Below, one piece after another: positions 1 to 7,335 of a DNA stretch of 35,798 nucleotides (positions are counted from its first letter, which is position 1; every line of letters begins with the position of its first letter). The notes beneath the pieces are model-generated. The model did no database searches. It saw nothing but the letters and a program-made list of their open reading frames with translations, and was not told the DNA's origin. Origin of the DNA: Synergistaceae bacterium (GTDB lineage: Bacteria; Synergistota; Synergistia; Synergistales; Aminobacteriaceae); contig JAFSWW010000120.1 in the NCBI GenBank assembly GCA_017444345.1, forward strand, positions 1 through 35,798. Direction: 5' to 3'. A program made the position numbers and the translations under genes.

Positions 1-237
1 AGCTATGGCAGCCTCAAATAATTCTAACTGTTTTGCTGCGTCGTCATCGTGTGAGAAACATTTAGGAGTATAACCGAGTACTGTAACTTTAGCGGCTCCG
101 ACTCTCTGTTCAGTTCCGTAAAATGGATTTGATGTTGAAGGAGTAATAATATAGATAATCCCCCCTGCAGCAAACGCACTTACTGCAAAGCAAACGACTA
201 ATAATGCGGATAAAGCGACAACAAGTAATTTTTTCAT
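1..237 (-). CDS. Periplasmic sugar-binding protein of an ABC transporter (RbsB-like), N-terminal part only
   Basis: Reading the minus strand from the ATG at 237 gives 79 codons with no stop before the window edge, so the gene is cut off. The N-terminus is a Sec signal peptide (MKKLLVVALSALLVVCFAVS, then AFA before the cleavage site). It is followed by GIIYIITPSTSNPFYGTEQR, which resembles the first beta strand and sugar-contact loop of the Peripla_BP_4/RbsB family, and by a Gly-Tyr plus helix segment typical of that fold. A perfect AGGAGG lies 8-13 bases upstream of the ATG. It is divergent from the mutarotase and ribokinase genes across a 630-base spacer, which supports a sugar uptake role. 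The sugar cannot be told, and no transporter ATPase or permease is visible in the window. Confidence 0.75.
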   Translation of the reverse strand, partial: MKKLLVVALSALLVVCFAVSAFAAGGIIYIITPSTSNPFYGTEQRVGAAKVTVLGYTPKCFSHDDDAAKQLELFEAAIA

Positions 238-240
238 TAC

Positions 241-870
241 GAAATTACCTCCTGAAATATAAATATAAATTATTAAATTGTGTAAAAAATTTTGATAAAC
301 ATAATATATATAATCAACTAAAAATTTTCAATGCGTGAATTTATGTATATTGCGGAAAATATTTTTAGAGAGTGCGAGGGCGTGAGTCAAAAAATTTTCG
401 TGTTCATGTAAAAAATTGCGTGTAATAAAAAATTTTCTCCTGTGTTCGTGTTCGTGTTCGTGTAAAAAATTTCGTGTCTATTCATGAGAGAGTCAAAAAA
501 TTTTGCTGTTTTTCTTGTAAAAAATTGCCTGTGTGATAAAAAATTTTCTCATGTGTTCGTGTGAGAGAGTCAAATATATCCGCGTGAAAATCTCTAAAAA
601 ATTTTGCTGCATTTCTCGTAATAATAGGCGTGATAATTTTCTGTGTGTTCGTGTGAATTCGTCAAAAAATTTTGTTCATATTCGCGTAAAAGTCTCTAAA
701 AAATTTCGCTGATTCTCCCGCAAAAATTCTCGCAAAAAAATTATAATACAACAAAAAATTTTTACTTTATGAGTCATTGCTATAACCGGAAAATTTTAAT
801 ATTTCTGTAGCTGTAAATGTAGCTGTAAAATCTCTCTCTTAATTAATAAATTTCACGCAAATATTCTATC
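241..870. repeat. AT-rich spacer with tandem degenerate repeats of about 75-95 bases
   Basis: I see no gene in this 630-base stretch. From about 373 to 740 it holds roughly four imperfect tandem copies, starting near 375, 485, 562 and 653. Each runs GAGAGAGTC, an AAAAAATTTT block, GCTG plus pyrimidines, CGTAAAA, a second AAAATTTTCT block, then TGTGTTCGTG. The first copy ends in a short TTCGTG microrepeat (about 442-461). The AAAAATTTT blocks are self-complementary and the array has no open frame. It separates the divergent binding-protein gene and the mutarotase gene. Confidence 0.6.
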
Positions 871-1365
871 ATGTATAATTATAATCACTCACAAAAAAAT
901 TTTATAGAAACGGGGTTATCTAAATTGTTAAAGGGTATTCCTGATGTATTATCCGGCGATTTGCTGAAGGTTTTAGCAGACATGGGACACGGCGACAAGT
1001 TAGTAATTTCTGACGGCAACTTCCCGGCGGCTTCAATGGGCAAAAATGGAGTAGTTATTAACTGTAAGGGGCTTGGAGTTCCTGAAATTCTTGACGCTGT
1101 ATTGAGTTTATTTCCGCTTGATACTTTTGTTGATAAGCCTGTTACTTTAATGAAAGTAGTTCCCGGCCAAGAAGTAGAGACTCCCATATGGGACACTTAC
1201 AAGCAAATAATCTCGAAATATGACGAGCGCGGAGAAAATGCGATTAATTTTGTAGAAAGATTTGACTTTTACGAGGAGTCAAAAAAATCATATGCCATCA
1301 TTGCAACGAGTGAGAGCGCTTTATATGCCTGTATGATTCTGCAAAAAGGAGTAATTAAGCCGTGA
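871..1365 (+). CDS. RbsD/FucU-family sugar mutarotase
   Basis: Probable pyranase/mutarotase interconverting sugar anomers or ring forms, ahead of phosphorylation by the adjacent kinase. The protein contains the family hallmark LKGIPDVLS...LLKVLADMGHGD followed by SDGNFPAAS. The His of MGHGD is the expected catalytic residue, and the C-terminal FY....YAIIATSE segment matches the FucU branch better than RbsD. The ATG at 871 gives 164 residues, longer than the usual 140-147, and has no visible Shine-Dalgarno. A TTG at 925, preceded by GGGG at 912-915, would start the protein exactly at the family-typical LLKGIP (146 residues) and may be the true start. Its 3' end overlaps the kinase start by four bases (1362-1365), implying translational coupling. 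Confidence 0.85.
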   Translation: MYNYNHSQKNFIETGLSKLLKGIPDVLSGDLLKVLADMGHGDKLVISDGNFPAASMGKNGVVINCKGLGVPEILDAVLSLFPLDTFVDKPVTLMKVVPGQEVETPIWDTYKQIISKYDERGENAINFVERFDFYEESKKSYAIIATSESALYACMILQKGVIKP

Positions 1366-2255
1366 AAGTTTTATCGTTCGGATCTCTAAATATTGACTAT
1401 GTTTATAACGTGCCTCATTTTATAGTGAGAGGTGAGACTCTGGCGGCAAAATCCCTTAACACTTACAGCGGCGGGAAGGGGTTAAATCAATCTGTCGCAC
1501 TTTCACGGGCCGGCTTAAAAGTTTTCCATGCGGGTGCAGTCGGGGAAGGGGCAAATTTTTTACTTGATGAGCTTGTTTCAGCCGGAGTAAATATTGACTT
1601 TATAGCAAAACTCGAAAATATTCGCACTGGTCATACTATAATACAACGCAGTGATGACGGCGATAACTGCATAATTCTTTACGGCGGAGCGAATCAGGCA
1701 ATTACTCGCGAACAAATAAATAGAACTCTTGAGAATTTCACAAGCGGTGATGCCCTAGTAATTCAGAACGAAATAAACGAAATCGAGTATTTATCCAAAT
1801 GCGCGCGTGAGAAAAATATGATTGTAGCCTTTAATCCGTCGCCTATGGACTCGAGTATTATTCCCGTGTTTAACAATGCTGATTATATTTTGCTTAACGA
1901 GATAGAGGCCGGGCAATTCCTGAATCAGGATATTACAAGCATGACTCCGGAAGAAATAGTCGGCGGACTTTGCGAAAAATTACCGGATTCAAAAATTGTC
2001 TTGACTCTGGGCGTGAACGGCTCAATTTATCGGGATAAAAATATAATTTGCAGGCAGGAAGCAATAAAAGTTAAAGCAGTCGACACAACAGCGGCGGGAG
2101 ATACTTTTACGGGATTCTTTCTGTCAGGAATCTTTGAAGGTCAATCACCTGAATGGGCTATGAAATTCGCTGCAAACGCCTCAGCAATCGCAGTAACTCG
2201 ACCGGGGGCAGCTCCGTCAATACCGTCAAGAAATGAAGTACTAGCAAAATTATAA
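1362..2255 (+). CDS. PfkB-family carbohydrate kinase, ribokinase type
   Basis: Cytoplasmic ATP-dependent sugar kinase of 297 residues. The N-terminal GSLNIDYVYNV strand and the GGKGLNQSVALSRAG segment are the PfkB signature 1 and sugar-binding region of ribokinases. Near the C-terminus, VDTTAAGDTFTGFFLSG is PfkB signature 2 with the catalytic Asp and the GAGD-like anion hole (here AAGD). NPSPM is also typical of ribokinase. It starts at a GTG at 1362 overlapping the end of the mutarotase gene, so the two are co-translated. With the sugar-binding protein gene at 1-237 this forms a sugar uptake and activation locus. Ribose is the default guess, but the FucU-like neighbour makes another sugar possible. 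Confidence 0.88.
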   Translation: MKVLSFGSLNIDYVYNVPHFIVRGETLAAKSLNTYSGGKGLNQSVALSRAGLKVFHAGAVGEGANFLLDELVSAGVNIDFIAKLENIRTGHTIIQRSDDGDNCIILYGGANQAITREQINRTLENFTSGDALVIQNEINEIEYLSKCAREKNMIVAFNPSPMDSSIIPVFNNADYILLNEIEAGQFLNQDITSMTPEEIVGGLCEKLPDSKIVLTLGVNGSIYRDKNIICRQEAIKVKAVDTTAAGDTFTGFFLSGIFEGQSPEWAMKFAANASAIAVTRPGAAPSIPSRNEVLAKL

Positions 2256-2262
2256 TAATAAC

Positions 2263-2298
2263 GCCGGGACTCGCATAGTATGAAATGAGAATCCCGGC
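2263..2298. terminator. Hairpin between convergent kinase and thioredoxin-like genes
   Basis: A perfect 7-base stem GCCGGGA (2263-2269) / TCCCGGC (2292-2298) is extended by CTC/GAG after a two-base bulge. It lies between the kinase stop (2255) and the stop of the minus-strand thioredoxin-like gene (2306). Flanking T tracts are short and interrupted on both strands, so it may act in both directions, weakly. Confidence 0.6.
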
Positions 2299-2305
2299 AA
2301 AAAAT

Positions 2306-2644
2306 TTAAATATTTATTCCTGCATCCGTGAAAACTTTTATAACTTCATTTGCTGGCCTGTAACCTATTTCTTGAGCTATTTCTTTGCCTGTTGCGTCCC
2401 TAAATATCAAAGTCGGCACAAATCTCACGTTATATTTTCTCGCTATATCGGGGTTATTTTCGAGATATATATGTGCTGTATTAATTCGGCCGCGATATTG
2501 TGTATTAATCTCACGCAGGACTCCCGACATTTTCATGCAGGCCGGGCAATCTTGAGTCGACAACATTATAACCGTCGGCAATGAGGCAAATGCAGCAGAA
2601 CATAACGCAAGAATTAACAAGACAGCTAATAAAAATTTTTTCAT
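2306..2644 (-). CDS. Secreted thioredoxin-fold protein with CPAC motif
   Basis: Small 112-residue protein: a signal peptide (MKKFLLAVLLILALCSAAFA) followed by a thioredoxin fold. The redox motif is Cys-Pro-Ala-Cys (STQDCPACMKM) after the first core strand, and the cis-proline occurs in RFVPTLIF, so both essential elements of an active disulfide oxidoreductase are present. It probably acts outside the inner membrane on thiols of exported proteins. I chose the ATG at 2644 rather than the upstream one at 2662: a GGGAG lies eight bases upstream of 2644, and the signal peptide then begins cleanly with MKK. It stands alone, convergent with the kinase gene and divergent from the operon at 3001. Confidence 0.85.
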   Translation of the reverse strand: MKKFLLAVLLILALCSAAFASLPTVIMLSTQDCPACMKMSGVLREINTQYRGRINTAHIYLENNPDIARKYNVRFVPTLIFRDATGKEIAQEIGYRPANEVIKVFTDAGINI

Positions 2645-3000
2645 GATAAATACTCCCTTCATGTTGTTATAATTATTTATAGTAGAATAAATCAGCAGCT
2701 AAGAAATTTTCTTGTTATAACAGGCTGTAAACGCGGACTCTATAAAAATTTTATTCACTCTCCTAATATAATAAATTATAATTTAGGCAAATTTTAAAAC
2801 TTTGAGCGATATTCTTAAATCCATAATAATAACTAAATTTTATTGCGCTATAATTGCATTTATATAATGATATGTAGAGATTTCAAGATTTTAATGCTCT
2901 ATTCCGATTATAGATAAATAATTTCAAAGAAGGAGGGTAAAAATCTGCTGCATTCTGGCGAATAGAGATATATATTTATGCAGCAGTCAATATTATAAAC
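2645..3000 (+). promoter_or_regulatory. Intergenic leader with a start-less Shine-Dalgarno and a 9-base-pair hairpin before the 3001 operon
   Basis: No gene of normal size is visible. TATAAT boxes occur at 2849-2854 and 2863-2868 without a convincing -35. A strong AGGAGGG sits at 2931-2937 but no ATG, GTG or TTG follows at usable distance in the frame of the 3001 gene. Instead there is a perfect inverted repeat CTGCTGCAT (2945-2953) / ATGCAGCAG (2978-2986), then the start codon at 3001. The right arm opens a six-codon reading frame (2978-2998) that ends two bases before the ATG. This could be a translational control leader, which is inference. Confidence 0.4.
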
Positions 3001-4185
3001 ATGGACGAACAAGGGAAGATTATTAGTTCCTGCGACATTGACGAAAATTTAGCTTTGCAAATATGGACACGCGGGAAGACTCCTAGACTGTCAATTTTTA
3101 ACAAGAATAAGAATCAGCGCAAATTAATACATGTTGCATGGGTCGAGAAGCGCGACAGGACTCTATCAATCAACGGCAAAAAAAAGGGTGAAAATGTCTC
3201 GTATACTGTTCAGGATTTCGAACCTGCTATACAGAAAATTTTAGCCCTCTTTGCTGTAAATACTAATTTCAGAGTAAAATTTTTTACCGTTGTAGTAGAT
3301 TTAGAGAAGGCTTTACATCATCCCGAATTTGTATCAGGAGCTAACGAGCTCGCTCTAATGTCTGAAGATAAACGCTCTTCTTTATGGATTAATGACTGCT
3401 CAGGCGATAAAGATGATTACCCGTTCGGAATTTTCCGGCCGTTCTTCCCAGTTAAAGACTCCGAGTCAGCCGTAATTATTCCTGAAAAATTGCGGGTCCC
3501 TTCTCAAGCTGCACGAGGTATTGAGGGCTTAATAAATACAGGAATCCCCGCTTCACTCAAGAAAGCAAACCCCGAACGCTGGCACTATGTAATACGAGTA
3601 ACTGCGGCGGCCATGTTATTAGGATTCTCATACTGCGGCGGAGAAGGCATAAAAATGTCCGATTATTTATGGTCAGCAGGCGAGAAACAGAAAGCTCCCG
3701 GAAATTTGCCCGGTATGAAGATTCCCGTAAAAAAATTGTCTCTTCACGATCCCGCTTTATTGAAACTCGGCCATAAATTAGCGGCTTATGTGAGGCACTA
3801 TTATTATATTGATGAGATTGATATAAATTACGTCGGCGACAGTGAGAAGGACGCTCAAGAAAGGGGCTTTACTAGATCGCGGCGTGTAGATTTCTCAACG
3901 GGGACACTGGGTGATGTGCCTTATCGAGTAACTTTTTTTGAGAATGAGACGATGGGATTAACGGCCTTTGGATGTTCTCCCAGAATGAACACTACAAGAC
4001 ACACAGGCGACATGATGATAACTATTCCGACAGAAATTTATAAAGCTGCTTTGCATAATGACACAATGGGCGGCCCTGATGATGATTTCTTTACTTTGAC
4101 GCGTTTATTATGGGCTAAAAACTTTAAAACTTGGTACGAAAATATTAGGCCATATGTTAAAAGTTTTGTAGGACTGGTGAATTAA
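3001..4185 (+). CDS. Unrecognised 394-residue protein, first gene of a five-gene operon
   Basis: I do not recognise this family. There is no signal peptide or transmembrane segment, so the protein is probably cytoplasmic, unlike the four exported products that follow. It looks like a mixed alpha/beta protein. The C-terminal third is rich in aromatic and acidic residues (RHYYYIDEIDINYVGD; GGPDDDFFTLTRLLWAKNF). The centre holds the least polar stretch (VTAAAMLLGFSYCGGEG). The start at 3001 is the first ATG in the open frame but lacks a nearby Shine-Dalgarno; the closest strong one is 64 bases upstream, across a hairpin. The stop is directly followed by the ATG of the next gene (4186), so co-transcription is almost certain. 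Codon use matches its neighbours. Confidence 0.7.
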   Translation: MDEQGKIISSCDIDENLALQIWTRGKTPRLSIFNKNKNQRKLIHVAWVEKRDRTLSINGKKKGENVSYTVQDFEPAIQKILALFAVNTNFRVKFFTVVVDLEKALHHPEFVSGANELALMSEDKRSSLWINDCSGDKDDYPFGIFRPFFPVKDSESAVIIPEKLRVPSQAARGIEGLINTGIPASLKKANPERWHYVIRVTAAAMLLGFSYCGGEGIKMSDYLWSAGEKQKAPGNLPGMKIPVKKLSLHDPALLKLGHKLAAYVRHYYYIDEIDINYVGDSEKDAQERGFTRSRRVDFSTGTLGDVPYRVTFFENETMGLTAFGCSPRMNTTRHTGDMMITIPTEIYKAALHNDTMGGPDDDFFTLTRLLWAKNFKTWYENIRPYVKSFVGLVN

Positions 4186-5214
4186 ATGCGAGCTAAAAAA
4201 TTTTTATGCCTGATAATATTATTATTGAGTGCTAATATTTGTTATGCTGACTCGCGGCGTATTTCAGTCGTTATATTTCCTGCGCAGAATTCTACAGAGC
4301 TTCAAGTCTGGGAGAGTAAATTTTATCCGTATGATATATTGACTCAGAAAATGAATGACTATTTAGAGTCAATGTTCAAGCGTTCGCCGTTTATTGACGT
4401 AAGAGTCCTAGACGAGGCAGGAATGAATCGCTGGCTGTCATCTTCACGGCGGGGCGATGATATGGCCGTACAAATGGAATTATTCAGCTCTACAATGCAT
4501 GACAGGCACATAATCGGCAATTATGAGTCGGGCAAATTCTTAATACGCTTAAAAGTTTATGACACCGCACGAGCTAAACAAATCGCAGTCAAAAATGTTA
4601 AAGGCACTGACAGAAGATTCACGCTGGACTCGCAGGAAGATTTATTCTGGTTTGAGTCTACAGTTAGGGGACTCGGACGGCCGTTTACTGAAGGTTTAGA
4701 CCTGTTTAACCTGACTGAAGGGAAGGACAAAGGCCAAAAAATGAGTCGTCCAACATGGGCGCAATTTAACGGGACTCCTTACTGGGAAGCGATAAAGAAA
4801 GCTATACAAGAGGCACAGAGTCAGGCAATGGCACAAATTCGCAACGCAGTACGCAGCAATGATCCGACCGATAATTTTGCAACTTATCAGACAGTAGGCA
4901 GAATCTTATCACCCACTAAGGACTCTAAACGAAATCACAGAAAATATATTATTTCGCTGGGAAGATTCGCAAAAGGTGATCAGGATTCAGTCAGAGTCGG
5001 TGAAATTCTTGACGTTGTAAGATCAGATACTTATATAACAGTGTCGCCTGAAGATCCAGTTGCAATTATTCCTAAATCAGTCGGCAAAGTCAGAGTCATT
5101 CAAGTTTTTGATGATAATGCTATAGTCCTCGTTATCCGCAGCGACAAGAAAGAGCCTGTACAGCTCAATGACTTAGTGATAAAGCGGGCTTCTACAGCTA
5201 TAACAGGAAGGTGA
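4186..5214 (+). CDS. Exported FlgT/CsgG-like envelope protein
   Basis: 342 residues with a clear signal peptide (ending near ANICYA/D, residue 21). Residues about 25-80 (RISVVIFPAQNST...LTQKMNDYLESMF...VRVLDEAGMNRWL) resemble the opening of CsgG- and FlgT-like periplasmic domains, where an alpha/beta fold binds near the outer membrane. Residues about 265-335 (GEILDVV... GKVRVIQVFDDNAIVLVIRS...VQLNDLVI) look like a C-terminal FlgT-type beta domain. The similarity is weak and judged by eye; no flagellar gene is present here. The gene abuts the 3001 gene with zero spacing and is six bases from the next. A role in building or anchoring an envelope structure is inference. Confidence 0.6.
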   Translation: MRAKKFLCLIILLLSANICYADSRRISVVIFPAQNSTELQVWESKFYPYDILTQKMNDYLESMFKRSPFIDVRVLDEAGMNRWLSSSRRGDDMAVQMELFSSTMHDRHIIGNYESGKFLIRLKVYDTARAKQIAVKNVKGTDRRFTLDSQEDLFWFESTVRGLGRPFTEGLDLFNLTEGKDKGQKMSRPTWAQFNGTPYWEAIKKAIQEAQSQAMAQIRNAVRSNDPTDNFATYQTVGRILSPTKDSKRNHRKYIISLGRFAKGDQDSVRVGEILDVVRSDTYITVSPEDPVAIIPKSVGKVRVIQVFDDNAIVLVIRSDKKEPVQLNDLVIKRASTAITGR

Positions 5215-5220
5215 TAAACA

Positions 5221-6552
5221 ATGAGAAAATTTTTAACGCTTTCAATAATAATTTTGTGCCTGATAGTAAATCCTGCTTACTCCGGCGGAGAACCTGATGA
5301 CGACAGCACGCCCTATAATCCATATCCTGAACAGCCAGCAAAGCCGCAAAATAATAATGTTCAGACTCCGAAAAAATCTGTTCGCAAGGTCAAAGCAAGA
5401 AAGCCAGCTCCCAAGCCCAAACCTAAAAAAGTTATAAAGCCTGCGCCCCCTAAACCTGATTATTTACAGCAAGCAAAAATTTTACTTGAGCAGGGACGTT
5501 ATAAGGACGCTAAGCCGTATTTACTCAAGGCCATTCAGAATAATAGACGAGATGCTAATGTTTGGTACTGGTACGGAAAATATCACGAGTATATCGGCAA
5601 TTTTTCAGAAGCTCAATATTATTATACTAAGACAATACATTTAGATCCGGGATTTGAGCCGCTTTCACGAGTCGTATATTATCCTAATGACCCGTTAAAG
5701 ACTCCCCTATGGGATCCCAGGAGACCCGCGAGCATTTATCCCGTTGCTACAAAGAATCAGGGAATTACGACAATCCCCCCGAATGCACGCGACAGAAATA
5801 AATATCCCGATTCAAATAATGATCCTCAAGTGCCGCATGTTCCTGTGTATACTCCGCCCGAACCCGGCTCAAGACCTGTTAACGGTGATTCGTGGCTGCC
5901 TTCTGTTTATGTTCCGCCCGCTCCTGACGAGATAGAGACTCAAACAAGAACGCCCGCATATGTTCCGCCGTCAAATAGTTCGATTATTGCTGAAGATAGC
6001 TCAATTTTTAGTCAAGTCTCAGCAGATTCTATTATAAGAATTCCTACAAGACAGCCCGAACAGCAAAATATCAGAGTCGACAAGCCGCTTTATAATCCCC
6101 CGGAGCCCGGCCAGAAAGTTGCAGCAAAGACTATAAAGCAAAATAAACCGGCCAAGTCAGCACCGGCAAAAACTCAAACAAAACGAGTCCCAGTTAAGCC
6201 CAGAATCAAGACAAAGACTCAGACTCGGACTCAAACTGTGAGGACTCCGGCAAAAAATGAACAGCAGCAAAGGACACCGACGACTCCGACTCGCCCGGCT
6301 CAACCTGTGCAGACTCAGCCGACAAGACCGACTCCGACTCCTCAACAAACGCCCGCGCCTCGTCCGACTCCGACTCCGATTCCAGCACCTGAACCGACTC
6401 GCCCGCTTCCTCCGAGAATTTCCGAGCCTGAACCCGCGCCGACTCCACGACCTCAGCAGCAATATTTACCGCCGGTGGGTCAATATTCGCCTGATCCCGG
6501 GACGATTTCAGAGACTCCGATTCCTCCTGTAGGTCAGGGCAATCAAGAATAA
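5221..6552 (+). CDS. Exported TPR protein with long proline-rich tail
   Basis: 443 residues: a signal peptide (residues 1-21, NPAYS/GG), a Lys/Pro-rich linker (about 40-75), then two tetratricopeptide repeats (about 78-145: YLQQAKILLEQGRYKDAKPY and ANVWYWYGKYHEYIGNFSEA). The remainder is a disordered tail. The first half of the tail repeats a Tyr-x-Pro-Pro motif (VYTPPEPG, VYVPPAPD, AYVPPSNS, LYNPPEPG). The second half, about 330-440, is Pro/Thr/Gln-rich, like periplasm-spanning segments. At DNA level the tail is a GACTCC-type low-complexity tract, which creates long false open frames on the other strand. TPRs imply protein-protein docking, plausibly with the other secreted products of this operon. 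I cannot assign a named family. Confidence 0.7.
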   Translation: MRKFLTLSIIILCLIVNPAYSGGEPDDDSTPYNPYPEQPAKPQNNNVQTPKKSVRKVKARKPAPKPKPKKVIKPAPPKPDYLQQAKILLEQGRYKDAKPYLLKAIQNNRRDANVWYWYGKYHEYIGNFSEAQYYYTKTIHLDPGFEPLSRVVYYPNDPLKTPLWDPRRPASIYPVATKNQGITTIPPNARDRNKYPDSNNDPQVPHVPVYTPPEPGSRPVNGDSWLPSVYVPPAPDEIETQTRTPAYVPPSNSSIIAEDSSIFSQVSADSIIRIPTRQPEQQNIRVDKPLYNPPEPGQKVAAKTIKQNKPAKSAPAKTQTKRVPVKPRIKTKTQTRTQTVRTPAKNEQQQRTPTTPTRPAQPVQTQPTRPTPTPQQTPAPRPTPTPIPAPEPTRPLPPRISEPEPAPTPRPQQQYLPPVGQYSPDPGTISETPIPPVGQGNQE

Positions 6553-6567
6553 TGCGGGGTGTAAATT

Positions 6568-7332
6568 ATGAACTCTAAAAAATTTCTCGTAATAATTTTT
6601 CTTGTTATGAGTCTGAATATTAATAAATCATTTGCGGCAGATAAAGCAATTCTTGTAACGCAGCCTGCTTATCATTATATGAGCTTTCATGTTTACAAGC
6701 CCGCTAATTTGCCCGGTGATATTTACGCAACTTTTGACGGCTATCTTGTATATCAACAAAAAAATATCTGGTACTATGCTTCATATAATAAAGGCTCAAT
6801 CACAAAAACGGGCTATGTTGTAGGCTCTGTGATTCCTCAAGTCGTCAAGCTCAAGCCATATAACGCGCGTATTTCGTCAACAGCTCCCATTTTAGACACT
6901 GAGTCAATAAATCAAGACTCGCCGCGAATTATTTATACTCCGCCGAGTTCAAAGCCTGAAGGATATAATATTTATTTGCCGAATAATATAGACTGGACTC
7001 AAAACGAAAAATTTATGTCAATAGGCAAATGGCAAGGAACAGTAAACAAAATCGGAGTCTTAAGCCGTCCTAAAATCCCCGTTGCATGGAAGGGCGATTA
7101 TCCGGAAGTAATTTACGCGTGGACGGGGGCAAAATGGAAACAAATTTTTACGCGTAATAAATTCTCTAGTGCGTTAAGTACTTTGAGGCGCGAAATATAT
7201 GATCTTACAATCGAGTCAAGAAAATCTAACTTGCTTTACTGGTCAGACGATGACACCCGAATTTTAGCGCAATATTCAGGTGCGTGGGCTTATGAATGGC
7301 TCGGCGTTATAAATTTACTGGAGAGTGATTAA
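6568..7332 (+). CDS. Exported protein, paralogue A of a tandem pair (unknown family)
   Basis: 254 residues with a signal peptide (ending near KSFAA/D, residue 23). I do not recognise the family, but it is clearly homologous to the next gene product. Shared blocks, in order, are VYKPxNxP, FDGYxVxxQ/K, a Trp-Tyr segment, GYVVGSVIP, an FMxIGxWxGTV block followed by IGVLxxPxxPVAW, and PxxIYxWTG. The two halves read like small beta-rich modules with conserved Trp and Gly. A YTPPSSKPEG stretch near residue 125 echoes the YxPP motif of the TPR protein upstream. It sits 15 bases after that gene and three bases before its paralogue, so all are one transcript. No cysteine pairs or catalytic motif are evident. 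Confidence 0.7.
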   Translation: MNSKKFLVIIFLVMSLNINKSFAADKAILVTQPAYHYMSFHVYKPANLPGDIYATFDGYLVYQQKNIWYYASYNKGSITKTGYVVGSVIPQVVKLKPYNARISSTAPILDTESINQDSPRIIYTPPSSKPEGYNIYLPNNIDWTQNEKFMSIGKWQGTVNKIGVLSRPKIPVAWKGDYPEVIYAWTGAKWKQIFTRNKFSSALSTLRREIYDLTIESRKSNLLYWSDDDTRILAQYSGAWAYEWLGVINLLESD

Positions 7333-7335
7333 ATC

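Noticed and set aside
373-740. CRISPR array
   Set aside because: Repeat units vary in length and sequence, have no conserved spacing with unique spacers, and no cas genes are nearby.
2285-2584. 99-codon plus-strand frame opposite the thioredoxin-like gene
   Set aside because: The minus strand carries a signal peptide, CPAC motif and cis-proline; the plus-strand translation has no family features.
6157-6462. Long open frames on the minus strand opposite the proline-rich tail
   Set aside because: They arise from the GACTCC-type low-complexity coding repeat of the plus-strand gene and encode only Ser/Arg/Glu-rich strings without a ribosome site.
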